DNA of 64,000 nucleotides from Frigoribacterium sp. JB110 (GTDB taxonomy: Bacteria > Actinomycetota > Actinomycetes > Actinomycetales > Microbacteriaceae). The notes beneath the pieces are model-generated. The model saw only the letters and a list, made by a program, of their open reading frames with translations. It was not told where the DNA came from and searched no databases. Position numbers and translations under genes: made by a program. The DNA lies in the NCBI RefSeq assembly GCF_900163665.1, contig NZ_FUIA01000025.1, positions 329,426-393,425 of the forward strand, given 5' to 3'. This document shows, piece by piece, positions 9,730-20,019 of the stretch (position 1 is its first letter; the number at the start of each line of letters is the position of its first letter).

Positions 9730-11391
9730 GTGAAGCGCAACAAGTTTGCCATCGCGGGTCTCGCCGTTCTGGGTGCCGGGTCGCTGGCCCTCACCGGCTG
9801 CGGCCCCGCTGACTCAGACGGCGGCGGCGAAGAGGCCGCCGGTCCTGAGTTCGGCCTTGCCTACAACGCGGACGGCGGCCACCAGGCCTGGGTCGACGCG
9901 ACCGTCAACTCGATCGCCGGAGCGCTCGACATCAAGGCCGTCGGGGTTCCGTACCCCGACTTCGCGGGATTCCGCGAAGAGGTCACCAACCGCACGATCG
10001 AGAGTGCGTTCCGCACCGGATGGCAGGCCGACTACCCGGGCCTGTACAACTTCCTCGGGCCGCTCTACGCCACGAACGCCAGTGCCAACGACGGCGACTA
10101 CTCGTCGGAGGAGTTCGACTCGCTTCTGGAGGAGGGCATCTCGACCGAGGACCCTGAGGCCGCCAACGAGCTGTACCTGCAGGCTCAGGACGTGCTGCTG
10201 AAGGACCTTCCGGCAATCCCGCTTTGGTACTCCAACGTGGTCGGCGGTTGGAGCGAGAACGTCGACAACGTGGCGTTCAGTTGGCGCTCCGTGCCGATCT
10301 TCGAGGAGATCACCAAGGACGACGGTGTTGTCACCGCGAACGGCAGCGAGCCGCAGAACCCGCTGATCCCGACGAACACGAACGAAACCGGCGGCGGCAA
10401 GATCCTCGACGCGATGTTCACGGGGCTGATCTCGTATGACGCTGACGGCGCGGTCGTGAACGACGTCGCCGAGGAGATCACCGTCGACTCGCCGACGCAG
10501 CTCACGGTGAAGCTCCGCGAGGGCCTGACCTTCACCAACGGTGAGGAGATCACCGCTGACAACTTCATCAATGCGTGGAACTACGGTGCCGAGCAGGAGA
10601 ACGCACAGCTCAACAGCTACTTCTTCGAGGACATCGAAGGCTTCGAGAACGACGACAACGGCACGCCGGATGACACTGAGGATGATCTCTACGGCGCGCA
10701 GGGCGACGGCCTTTCCGGCCTGAACCAGATCGACGACTACACGTTCGAGATCACGCTGAACAAGCCGGCCGCAGACTTCGCTCAGCGCCTCGGCTACTCC
10801 GCGTACTACCCGCTTCCGGATGTCGCATTCGAGGACATGGAGGCGTTCGGCGAGAACCCGATCGGCAACGGCCCGTACATGCCCGACGGCGAGGGCGCCT
10901 GGGAGCACGACGTGAAGATCGATCTCGCGGTCAACCCGGACTACGACGGTCCGCGCACCGCGCAGAACGACGGTCTGCAGATCGTCTTCTACTCGACGCA
11001 GGAGGCAGCGTATAACGACCTGCTGGCCAACAACCTCGACGTCCTGGACGCGATCCCGGACTCGGCGTTCGAGACCTACCAGGACGAGCTCGGCGACCGC
11101 TGGGTCAACGACCCCGCCGCCATCTTCCAGTCCTTCACGATTGCGGAGAACCTCGAGCACTTCTCGGGCGAAGAGGGGCAGCTGCGCCGCCAGGCGATCT
11201 CGATGGCGATCGACCGCGAGGCGATCACCGACAAGATCTTCCAGGGCACGCGCACCCCGGCGAGTGACTTCACGTCGCCCGTTATCGACGGTTGGACCGA
11301 CCAGCTCGAAGGTGAGAGCGTGCTGGAGTACAACCCGGAGAAGGCGAAGGAACTCTGGGAACAGGCGAACGAGATCAGCCCCTGGGAGTAA
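9730..11391 (+). CDS. Family 5 solute-binding lipoprotein (peptide/dipeptide), apparently circularly permuted
   Basis: 553 aa. Signal peptide with lipobox LTGC (C24) and a short acidic linker to about residue 38. Residues ~39-196 (FGLAYNADGGHQAW, WQADYPGLYNFLGPLY, IPLWYSNVVGGWSENV) are what normally forms the C-terminal part of this family. Residues 197-553 (VTANGSEPQNPLIPTNTNETGG, then LTVKLREGLTF, NPIGNGPYM, LRRQAISMAIDRE, NEISPWE) are the normal N-terminal and central part. The protein stops right after ISPWE, just where the moved segment would ordinarily follow. The frame is continuous. The GTG start is chosen because it begins the signal peptide and follows AAGGAG. It should deliver peptides to the permeases encoded downstream. 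Confidence 0.9.
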   Translation: MKRNKFAIAGLAVLGAGSLALTGCGPADSDGGGEEAAGPEFGLAYNADGGHQAWVDATVNSIAGALDIKAVGVPYPDFAGFREEVTNRTIESAFRTGWQADYPGLYNFLGPLYATNASANDGDYSSEEFDSLLEEGISTEDPEAANELYLQAQDVLLKDLPAIPLWYSNVVGGWSENVDNVAFSWRSVPIFEEITKDDGVVTANGSEPQNPLIPTNTNETGGGKILDAMFTGLISYDADGAVVNDVAEEITVDSPTQLTVKLREGLTFTNGEEITADNFINAWNYGAEQENAQLNSYFFEDIEGFENDDNGTPDDTEDDLYGAQGDGLSGLNQIDDYTFEITLNKPAADFAQRLGYSAYYPLPDVAFEDMEAFGENPIGNGPYMPDGEGAWEHDVKIDLAVNPDYDGPRTAQNDGLQIVFYSTQEAAYNDLLANNLDVLDAIPDSAFETYQDELGDRWVNDPAAIFQSFTIAENLEHFSGEEGQLRRQAISMAIDREAITDKIFQGTRTPASDFTSPVIDGWTDQLEGESVLEYNPEKAKELWEQANEISPWE

Positions 11392-11411
11392 TCCCTGACA
11401 CCAACCTCTGA

Positions 11412-11446
11412 ATACGAGGCGGTGGCTCACAGCCACCGCCTCGTAT
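11412..11446 (+). terminator. Perfect 16-bp hairpin between binding protein and permease genes
   Basis: Arms 11412-11427 and 11431-11446 with a 3-nt loop. It may be a partial terminator or mRNA stabiliser that sets the binding protein in excess over the membrane components, a common arrangement in ABC importer operons. Confidence 0.7.
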
Positions 11447-11483
11447 CCTGTTGTGTTGGAAAACAATCAAAGGAGGATCGAGG

Positions 11484-12413
11484 GTGCTTTTCTACATCCT
11501 CAGGCGGGTCCTGCAGGTCATCCCGGTGTTCCTCGGGGCGACGCTGCTGATCTACTTCATGGTGTTCGCCATGCCCGGTGACCCGATCGCCGCGATGTTC
11601 GGCGACAAGCAGCCGGCGCCCGCCGTGCTCGCTGAACTGCGCGCGCAGTACATGCTCGACCAGCCGTTCATCGTGCAGTATCTGAACTACCTCGGTGGCA
11701 TCTTCCGCCTCGATTTCGGCACCACGTTCAGCGGGCAGGATGTCATCGACGTGCTCGCGCGTACGTTCCCTGTGACATTGCGCCTGGCAGTCGAGGCCGT
11801 TGCGATGGCGTTCATCCTCGCCATCGTGATCGGTGCGCTGTCGGCGTTCTTCAAGAACACGTGGTTCGACCACGCAATGCTTGTGTTGGCGCTCGTCTTC
11901 GTCGCTGTTCCGGTCTTCGTGGTCGGCTTCTTCGCGCAGTACTTCATCGGCGTCCAACTCGGTTGGGCTGACCCGACCGTGGGATCGAACAACGGCTGGC
12001 TCGGGCTGCTCCTGCCTGCGATCACGCTGGCGTTCAGCGTGTACGCGACCAGTATGCGGCTGACCCGTGCGTCGACGATCGAGACGATGGGCCAGGATTG
12101 GGTACGCACGGCGTACGGTAAGGGGCTACCGCGGCGTCGGGTCATCCCCGTGCACGTGCTGCGCAACTCGCTCATTCCGATGGTGACCGACATGGGCACC
12201 GTGTTCGGCATCCTGATGGTGGGTGCCACCGTGACGGAGGGCATCTTCAACATCCCTGGCGTGGGCAACACTCTGTATCAGGCGATCCTGAAGCACGAGG
12301 CACCGACGATCGTGTCCTTCGTGACCGTGTTCGTCGTCGTCTATGTGCTGATCAACCTGCTGATCGATCTGCTCTACGGCCTGCTCGACCCGAGGATCCG
12401 CTATGTCTCGTAG
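11484..12413 (+). CDS. Peptide ABC transporter permease, DppB-like
   Basis: 309 aa, six membrane segments. The N-terminus FYILRRVLQVIPVFLGATLLIYFM is the classical DppB/OppB opening, and the loop with DWVRTAYGKGLPRRRVI is the EAA motif that contacts the ATPase. The GTG start at 11484 is preceded by AGGAGG at 11471-11476; an upstream in-frame ATG at 11451 would read through the ribosome binding site. It overlaps the next permease gene by 11 nt. Confidence 0.93.
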   Translation: MLFYILRRVLQVIPVFLGATLLIYFMVFAMPGDPIAAMFGDKQPAPAVLAELRAQYMLDQPFIVQYLNYLGGIFRLDFGTTFSGQDVIDVLARTFPVTLRLAVEAVAMAFILAIVIGALSAFFKNTWFDHAMLVLALVFVAVPVFVVGFFAQYFIGVQLGWADPTVGSNNGWLGLLLPAITLAFSVYATSMRLTRASTIETMGQDWVRTAYGKGLPRRRVIPVHVLRNSLIPMVTDMGTVFGILMVGATVTEGIFNIPGVGNTLYQAILKHEAPTIVSFVTVFVVVYVLINLLIDLLYGLLDPRIRYVS

Positions 12414-13344
12414 TTCTCATTTCGTCGCTCCCGTCAAGGACACCGAGGTCGTCGTCGATCGCATCGAGGTCGGTGAGAAGCGCAGCAACCTGTGGCTCGA
12501 CGCGTGGCGCGATATGCGCCGCCGTCCGCTGTTCTGGATCGCCTCGGTTGTCGCGTTGATCGTCGTAGTTATGGCGGTCGTTCCGCAGCTGTTCACCAAC
12601 GTTGCTCCGTCTGGCGGCGCGTGCAGTCTGATGTACAGCAATGAGGGAGCAGAGGCCGGGCACCCGCTCGGCTTCACCCGCCAGGGCTGCGACATCTGGT
12701 CGCGCATCGCCTGGGGTGCGCGCACCTCGGTGGTCGTCGGCCTGCTCGCCACGCTCATCGGCACCGTGATCGGGCTCGTGATGGGCGCCTTCGCCGGCTT
12801 CTACGGCGGGTGGCTCGACTCACTGCTCTCGCGAGTCGGGGACATCTTCTTCACGATTCCCTACATCATCGCCGCGATCGTGGTGATGACGGTGATGCCG
12901 CAGGACCAGCGCACCATGCTGACGCTCGCGTTCGCGATCGGCGGGTTCGCCTGGGCAAGCACAGCACGCATCGTGCGAGCCGAGATTCTTCGCGTGAAGC
13001 AGTCCGACTTCGTGATGGCATCGATCGCGCTCGGCATGGGGCGGTTCAAGACCATGCTCGTGCATGTGCTGCCCAACGCAATGGCTCCCGTGATCGTGGT
13101 CGCGACGCTCAGCCTCGGCAACGCGATGGTCGCCGAGTCGGTGCTGTCGTTCCTCGGCGTCGGCCTCGGCGGCGACACCGTCTCGTGGGGTGCCGACATC
13201 AGCCAGGCGCAGACGGCGATCCGCACGGCGCCGATGGCGCTGATCTGGCCGTCGCTGGCGCTGACGACTGCGGTGCTGGCATTCATCATGCTGGGCGAAG
13301 TTCTGCGCGACGCCCTTGACCCGAAGGCGAGGGCACAGAGATGA
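12403..13344 (+). CDS. Peptide ABC transporter permease, DppC-like
   Basis: 313 aa. The cytoplasmic N-terminus (~40 residues) leads to a first membrane segment, then a periplasmic region with two cysteines, then five segments. SDFVMASIALGMGRFKTMLVHVLPNAMAPVIV carries the EAA loop, and ESVLSFLGVGLG follows, both typical of DppC/OppC. It forms the channel with the DppB-like protein. The start ATG lies inside the end of the upstream gene, and its own stop overlaps the ATPase start by 4 nt. Confidence 0.93.
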   Translation: MSRSSHFVAPVKDTEVVVDRIEVGEKRSNLWLDAWRDMRRRPLFWIASVVALIVVVMAVVPQLFTNVAPSGGACSLMYSNEGAEAGHPLGFTRQGCDIWSRIAWGARTSVVVGLLATLIGTVIGLVMGAFAGFYGGWLDSLLSRVGDIFFTIPYIIAAIVVMTVMPQDQRTMLTLAFAIGGFAWASTARIVRAEILRVKQSDFVMASIALGMGRFKTMLVHVLPNAMAPVIVVATLSLGNAMVAESVLSFLGVGLGGDTVSWGADISQAQTAIRTAPMALIWPSLALTTAVLAFIMLGEVLRDALDPKARAQR

Positions 13345-15002
13345 GCGAGAACACACTCCTCTCCGTCCGCGATCTGTCGATCTCGTTCGGCAAGGGCAAG
13401 AAGCAGCGCGAGGTCGTGCATGGCGTCGACTTCGACGTCTACGAGGGCGAGACGGTTGCGATCGTCGGCGAGTCCGGATCCGGCAAGTCGACCACGGCGA
13501 CCGCGATCATGGATCTGCTTCCCGGCACCGGCAAGGTCACGGCGGGTTCGGTGCAGCTGTCGGGCCGGGAGCTGACGACCGTGAAGCGCGCCGAGATGGA
13601 GAGCCTTCGCGGCCGCGAGATCGGCTACGTTCCGCAGGACCCGATGTCGAATCTCAACCCGGTCTGGTCGATCGGATTCCAGGTCAAGGAGACCATCAGG
13701 GCCAACGGTCTTGCGAACAACCGCAAGGACGTGCACCGGATGGCCGTCGAGGTGCTGCAGAACGCGGGGCTCGCCGACGCCGAGCGGCGCCTGCACCAGT
13801 TCCCGCACCAGTTCTCCGGCGGTATGCGCCAGCGCGCGCTGATCGGCATCGGCCTCGCCGCAGATCCGACCCTGCTGATCGCCGACGAACCCACCAGCGC
13901 CCTCGACGTGACGGTGCAGCAGGTGATCCTCGATCACCTCGCAAAGCTCACGCGCGACAAGGGCACATCGGTGCTGTTCATCACGCACGACCTCGGCCTG
14001 GCCGCGGAGCGCGCCGACCGGATCATCGTGATGAGCAAGGGCGAGATCGTCGAATCGGGCCCGAGCCGGGAGATCCTCGAGGCGCCGCAGCATCCGTACA
14101 CGCGCCGACTCGTCGACGCTGCCCCGAGCTTGGCGTCCACGCGCATCCAGGCGCAGGTGCAGGAGTCGGGAACCGCGGCCACGACCACCGCGCTCACGGA
14201 TCAGGCAGCCATCGTCGAGGTCCGCGACCTCGTCAAGGAGTACTCGATCCGCAAGGGCGGGTTCCGCAGCGAGCCGTTCCGCGCCGTCGACAACGTGTCG
14301 TTCCAGATCCCGAAGGGGCGCACGCTGGCGCTGGTCGGCGAATCCGGATCGGGCAAGTCGACCGTTGCGAAGATGGTGCTCCAGCTGGAGAAGGCGACCA
14401 GCGGCTCGGTGCTGATCGAGGGTCGGGACACCACGGAGATGTCGCACCGCGATGTGTTCAGCCTGCGCGGGCGCATGCAGCCGGTGTTCCAGGACCCGTA
14501 CGGCTCGCTCGACCCGATGCGCTCGCTGGGTGCGCTGATCGCGGAGCCGCTGGGGATCCACGGCATCGGTGATCAGGCATCGCGCCGCGAGCGCGTGTAC
14601 GAACTGCTCGATCAGGTGGCACTGCCGAAGGAACTCGCCTCGCGCTACCCGAACGAGCTGTCAGGCGGGCAGCGTCAGCGCATCGCGATCGCGCGCGCCC
14701 TGGCGCTGAAGCCGTCGATCGTCGTGCTCGACGAGGCCGTCTCCGCGCTCGACGTGCTGGTGCAGGATCAGATCCTGCAGCTGCTCAGCGAGCTGCAGAG
14801 CGAACTCGACCTGACGTACCTGTTCATCACGCACGACCTCGCCGTCGTCCGTGTCGCCGCCGACCTCGTCGCGGTGATGGAGAAGGGGCGCATCGTCGAG
14901 CAGGGCTCTGTCGACCGGGTGTTCGACTCGCCTGAACAGGAGTACACGCAGCGACTGCTGAACGCGATCCCTGGCCGGGGCCTCGCTCTCGGCGCGAACT
15001 GA
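13341..15002 (+). CDS. Peptide ABC transporter ATPase, fused DppD-DppF type
   Basis: 553 aa with two complete nucleotide-binding domains in one chain. Domain 1 has Walker A GESGSGKST near residue 40, signature FSGGMRQR and Walker B LLIADEPTSALD. Domain 2 has Walker A GESGSGKST near residue 335, signature LSGGQRQR and IVVLDEAVSALD. Each ends with the oligopeptide-specific tail (HPYTRRLVDAAP; EYTQRLLNAIPG). It powers the importer formed with the two upstream permeases. The operon ends in a strong hairpin. Confidence 0.95.
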   Translation: MSENTLLSVRDLSISFGKGKKQREVVHGVDFDVYEGETVAIVGESGSGKSTTATAIMDLLPGTGKVTAGSVQLSGRELTTVKRAEMESLRGREIGYVPQDPMSNLNPVWSIGFQVKETIRANGLANNRKDVHRMAVEVLQNAGLADAERRLHQFPHQFSGGMRQRALIGIGLAADPTLLIADEPTSALDVTVQQVILDHLAKLTRDKGTSVLFITHDLGLAAERADRIIVMSKGEIVESGPSREILEAPQHPYTRRLVDAAPSLASTRIQAQVQESGTAATTTALTDQAAIVEVRDLVKEYSIRKGGFRSEPFRAVDNVSFQIPKGRTLALVGESGSGKSTVAKMVLQLEKATSGSVLIEGRDTTEMSHRDVFSLRGRMQPVFQDPYGSLDPMRSLGALIAEPLGIHGIGDQASRRERVYELLDQVALPKELASRYPNELSGGQRQRIAIARALALKPSIVVLDEAVSALDVLVQDQILQLLSELQSELDLTYLFITHDLAVVRVAADLVAVMEKGRIVEQGSVDRVFDSPEQEYTQRLLNAIPGRGLALGAN

Positions 15003-15010
15003 CGCAGAAG

Positions 15011-15054
15011 AGACGAACGCCGGATGCCCTGAGAGGGGCATCCGGCGTTCGTCT
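15011..15054 (+). terminator. Terminator hairpin of the peptide transporter operon
   Basis: Perfect 19-bp stem (15011-15029 with 15036-15054), 6-nt loop. It begins 8 nt after the stop codon of the ATPase gene and abuts the promoter of the PH-domain gene. Confidence 0.8.
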
Positions 15055-15055
15055 A

Positions 15056-15061
15056 TAGGGT
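15056..15061 (+). promoter_or_regulatory. Leaderless -10 hexamer of the PH-domain gene
   Basis: TAGGGT, 6 nt before the ATG at 15068. It directly follows the hairpin that ends the preceding operon. Confidence 0.5.
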
Positions 15062-15067
15062 GGGGAC

Positions 15068-15613
15068 ATGTCAGAAGCTTCGAGCGCCTCCGAGCGGGTC
15101 GTCTTCCGCTCGGTCGGGGGACCGGTGTGGATGACGGTGACCTCGATCGTGTGCGCCCTGCTCATCGGCGACATGCTCATCCGGGGCACGCTCGAGCAGG
15201 CCGTGCTGGTCAGCCCGTGGCTGCTGCTTCTGCTGTGGTTCGTCTACCTGTTCCTGTTCGCGCCGAGGATCGTCGCGACTCCCGATGGCGTTGCCGTGCA
15301 CAACGTGCTGCGGGTCACGCAGCTGAGCTGGGGCGCGATCGAGTCGATCACCGCCAGGTGGCAGATCGAGTTCCGGATGAAGGAGCCGTTCGGCGACAAA
15401 CCGGTGCAGGCGTGGGGCGCCCCCACACAGCGACCGTCGCGCTCGCCCAAGAAGGAGCACCCGAGCTCGGGCCAGATAGAGCGTCTGCGCGCCATGCTCG
15501 AGGAGGCGCCGGCGCAGGCTGCGACACGTGCGATCAGGTGGGACGTTCCAGGCCTCGTCGCGGGAGCCGTGATCGTGATCTGGCTGCTCGCGTCGATCGC
15601 CGTCTCGCTGTGA
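15068..15613 (+). CDS. Membrane protein with bacterial PH-like domain
   Basis: 181 aa. Two N-terminal membrane segments (about residues 20-70) precede a small soluble part: PRIVATPDGVAVHNVLRVTQLSWGAIESITARW is typical of the bacterial PH (PH_6-like) fold found in many actinobacterial membrane proteins. A third segment is at the C-terminus (VAGAVIVIWLLASIAVSL). The middle is rich in charged residues. Function unknown. It stands between the peptide transporter operon and typA. Confidence 0.7.
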   Translation: MSEASSASERVVFRSVGGPVWMTVTSIVCALLIGDMLIRGTLEQAVLVSPWLLLLLWFVYLFLFAPRIVATPDGVAVHNVLRVTQLSWGAIESITARWQIEFRMKEPFGDKPVQAWGAPTQRPSRSPKKEHPSSGQIERLRAMLEEAPAQAATRAIRWDVPGLVAGAVIVIWLLASIAVSL

Positions 15614-15715
15614 CCTGCGGATTCCTGTCCATCCGCTGACCGGAGCTCCGCCCCGCCGCTATAGGATGGAACGTCCCACTCTTGGGGCGACAATCCACTC
15701 ACGGCAAGGAACTTC

Positions 15716-17629
<1,914 letters not shown>

Positions 17630-17639
17630 CACCTCGCGA

Positions 17640-17677
17640 AACGGCGGCCCAGGCGATAGATCGCCTGGGCCGCCGTT
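17640..17677 (+). terminator. Terminator hairpin of typA
   Basis: Perfect 17-bp stem, 17640-17656 with 17661-17677, tetraloop TAGA, 10 nt past the stop codon. Confidence 0.8.
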
Positions 17678-17793
17678 CTGTGCGCTGCGACGGCCGGAGC
17701 GTCGTTCGGGTGCGACAGATTGCGCCAAGAATCGAGCTGAAGGTGCATTCGGGGTACCGGAATCGGCCGGATGAGGTGCTCAGCGAGCGTGCG

Positions 17794-17799
17794 TAGGGT
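17794..17799 (+). promoter_or_regulatory. Leaderless -10 hexamer of the four-TM protein gene
   Basis: TAGGGT, 6 nt before the ATG at 17806. Confidence 0.5.
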
Positions 17800-17805
17800 G
17801 GGAAC

Positions 17806-18246
17806 ATGCAGTGGGTGATGAAGGCGCTTTCGTGGCTCGGCGCCGTCTTGGCCGGCGCGATCTTCGGCGTCGCCGGTACGATCTGCTACGCCTCGGCCGT
17901 GCTCAAGCCGGCCGGGGGACTGATCGTGATCCCGCTCGGGCTGATGCTTGCGGCCGTCGCCTGTCTCGGGCTGCTGCTGGCGATCCGGCTGCTTGCTGAC
18001 GACCGCGGCGCCGTGCTCGGCGCGGGGCTCGGCATGCTGATCGCGCTGTACGTGTTCTCCCTTCAGGGTCCTGGCGGTTCGGTCGTGGTGCCGCAGGTGG
18101 CGGAGGGCGAGGCCCCGCTCGGCATGATCTGGGCGTGGACGCTCGCCATCGTCGTGCTCCTGGTGGCGGCCTGGCCCGATCTTCGCCCGGCGCGCGCGGC
18201 GCGCGCCAGGCAGGTTGACGCAGCTTCTCCCGACGAATCGCGCTGA
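17806..18246 (+). CDS. Small membrane protein with four predicted segments (DUF6113-like)
   Basis: 146 aa. Hydrophobic segments are at about residues 8-30, 38-60, 66-85 and 103-125, joined by very short loops, followed by a basic tail (RPARAARARQ). It resembles the DUF6113 group found beside the ferredoxin gene in actinobacteria; that assignment is from memory. No catalytic residues can be recognised. It is likely leaderless. Function unknown. Confidence 0.65.
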   Translation: MQWVMKALSWLGAVLAGAIFGVAGTICYASAVLKPAGGLIVIPLGLMLAAVACLGLLLAIRLLADDRGAVLGAGLGMLIALYVFSLQGPGGSVVVPQVAEGEAPLGMIWAWTLAIVVLLVAAWPDLRPARAARARQVDAASPDESR

Positions 18247-18329
18247 GGCGTCCCGCCCGCTCCACCTGCGCACTGCCGGCGCAACCACTGACGGCTCCGC
18301 GCACTGCGCCGACGATCAGCCGCGACGGA

Positions 18330-18335
18330 TAGAAT
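18330..18335 (+). promoter_or_regulatory. Leaderless -10 hexamer of fdxA
   Basis: TAGAAT, 7 nt before the GTG at 18343. Confidence 0.55.
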
Positions 18336-18342
18336 CGTTGGT

Positions 18343-18663
18343 GTGACTTACGTGATCGCCCTTCCCTGCGTGGATGTCAAAGACCGTGCGTGCATCGATG
18401 AGTGCCCGGTCGACTGCATCTACGAGGGGGAGCGCAGCCTGTACATCCATCCGGACGAGTGCGTCGACTGCGGTGCCTGCGAACCGGTGTGCCCGGTCGA
18501 GGCGATCTACTACGAGGACGACCTGCCTGATGAGTGGCAGGACTACTACACCGCGAACGTCGAGTTCTTCGACGACGTGGGCTCGCCGGGAGGCGCGGCC
18601 AAGGTCGGTGTGATCCCGAAGGATCATCCGGTCATCTCCGCCCTGCCGCCGCAGGCGGAGTGA
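18343..18663 (+). CDS. fdxA: 7Fe ferredoxin
   Basis: 106 aa. The N-terminal half carries the [3Fe-4S] and [4Fe-4S] ligands: C9, then CIDECPVDC, and [17 protein letters not shown]. The C-terminal ~45 residues ([23 protein letters not shown]) are typical of the FdxA group. An electron carrier in the cytoplasm; partners such as cytochromes P450 or ferredoxin reductases are known for relatives. GTG start with a -10 hexamer 7 nt upstream. Its stop overlaps or nearly overlaps the dapC start, so the two are cotranscribed. Confidence 0.95.
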   Translation: MTYVIALPCVDVKDRACIDECPVDCIYEGERSLYIHPDECVDCGACEPVCPVEAIYYEDDLPDEWQDYYTANVEFFDDVGSPGGAAKVGVIPKDHPVISALPPQAE

Positions 18664-18671
18664 GCCGTCGC

Positions 18672-19778
18672 ATGTCGATCAACGATCTCGACGACTATCC
18701 GTGGGATGCCGTCGTCCCGTTCCGTGAGCGAGCGGCGGCACATCCGGGCGGTCTGTGCGACCTGTCGATCGGTTCTCCTGTCGACCCGACTCCTGCCGTC
18801 GTGCGCGAGGCGCTCCTGGCGGCGACCGACGCGCACGCGTACCCCGCGACCGTCGGGACGGACGAGCTGCGGGCCGCGATCTGCTCGTGGTACGAACGCC
18901 GCCGGGGCGTGGCGGGGCTCCAGCCGCGCAACGTTCTTCCGACGATCGGTTCCAAGGAGCTCGTCGCGCTGCTGCCGACACTGCTGGGGCTCGGTGCAGG
19001 AGACGTCGTCGTGCACCCGCGCGCTGCGTATCCGACGTACGCCGTCGGGGCCGCCGTCGCCGGTGCGACCGCCGTCACCGCCGACGACCCCGCCGAGTGG
19101 CCGGAGGGGACGAAGCTCGTCTGGATCAATTCTCCCGGCAACCCGGATGGCCGGGTGTGGGGCGTCGACGAGCTGCGGGCAGCCGTCGCACGGGCGCGCG
19201 AGATCGGCGCCGTGCTCGCGAGCGACGAGTGCTACGCCGAACTCGGCTGGGAGGGCGAATGGGCCGATCAGCGCATCCCGAGCGTGCTCGATCCGCGTGT
19301 TGCCGGTGACAGCCGCGCCAACCTGCTCAGCGTCTACTCGCTCAGCAAGCAGTCGAACCTCGCCGGCTACCGCGCCGCGTTCGTCGCGGGCTGCGGCGAC
19401 ATCGTGTCCGGACTGCTGAAGAACCGCAAGCACCTCGGGCTGATGCTCCCCGCACCTGTGCAGCATGCCATGGCCGTCGCCCTGGGCGACGATGCACACG
19501 TCGACGAGCAGCGCGAGCGGTACCGCGCGCGCCGAGACGTGCTCAAGCCCGCGTTGGAGGCGGCAGGATTCCGCATCGACCTGAGCAGCGCCGGTCTGTA
19601 CCTGTGGGCGAGCGAAGGGCGCGACGCGTGGGAGAGTATGGACCGGCTCGCCGGCCTCGGCATCCTCGCCGGGCCCGGGGTCTTCTACGGCGAGGGCAAC
19701 GCTCAGCACATCCGGTTCTCACTGACTGCCGCCGACGACCGGATCGCCGCAGCGGCCGATCGATTGCGCGGCGCGTAG
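18672..19778 (+). CDS. dapC: Succinyldiaminopimelate transaminase
   Basis: 368 aa. Class I/II PLP aminotransferase that converts N-succinyl-2-amino-6-ketopimelate to N-succinyl-LL-diaminopimelate in lysine and peptidoglycan synthesis. The opening DLDDYPWDAVVPFRERAAAHPGG and LSIGSPVDPTP are typical of actinobacterial DapC. The Schiff-base lysine is K226 in SLSKQSNLAGYR, and NSPGNPDGRVW is the substrate-side loop. A GTG at 18660, overlapping the fdxA stop by 4 nt, is an alternative start that adds four residues. dapD and dapE lie 1.6-2.7 kb downstream beyond citrate synthase. Confidence 0.92.
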   Translation: MSINDLDDYPWDAVVPFRERAAAHPGGLCDLSIGSPVDPTPAVVREALLAATDAHAYPATVGTDELRAAICSWYERRRGVAGLQPRNVLPTIGSKELVALLPTLLGLGAGDVVVHPRAAYPTYAVGAAVAGATAVTADDPAEWPEGTKLVWINSPGNPDGRVWGVDELRAAVARAREIGAVLASDECYAELGWEGEWADQRIPSVLDPRVAGDSRANLLSVYSLSKQSNLAGYRAAFVAGCGDIVSGLLKNRKHLGLMLPAPVQHAMAVALGDDAHVDEQRERYRARRDVLKPALEAAGFRIDLSSAGLYLWASEGRDAWESMDRLAGLGILAGPGVFYGEGNAQHIRFSLTAADDRIAAAADRLRGA

Positions 19779-20019
19779 GGCGTGCCAGGCAGTCTGTCGC
19801 CCGCCGCGCTCATCGCGACGGGCGCGGGTTCTGAGAGACGCGCACGCACGTCCGGTGCCTTGGGCCGACGCACCCCGGAGTCACCGACCATCCGGTGCCC
19901 TGCCAGGGCAGCCGGTTTCGAACCACCGCCCTGTGCCCGCTAGGCTGGCCGGGGCCGTCGCGGCGCTATCAGCGCTGGCGGCATGAGACGCGATTGACGA
20001 AGATTCGCAAGGAGAAGCC

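Noticed and set aside
9730..11391. Binding protein as a pseudogene or frameshifted gene
   Set aside because: The frame is open throughout, both segment joins are in frame, codon use is uniform, and the signal peptide, ribosome binding site and downstream hairpin are intact. Reordering, not decay, is the odd feature.
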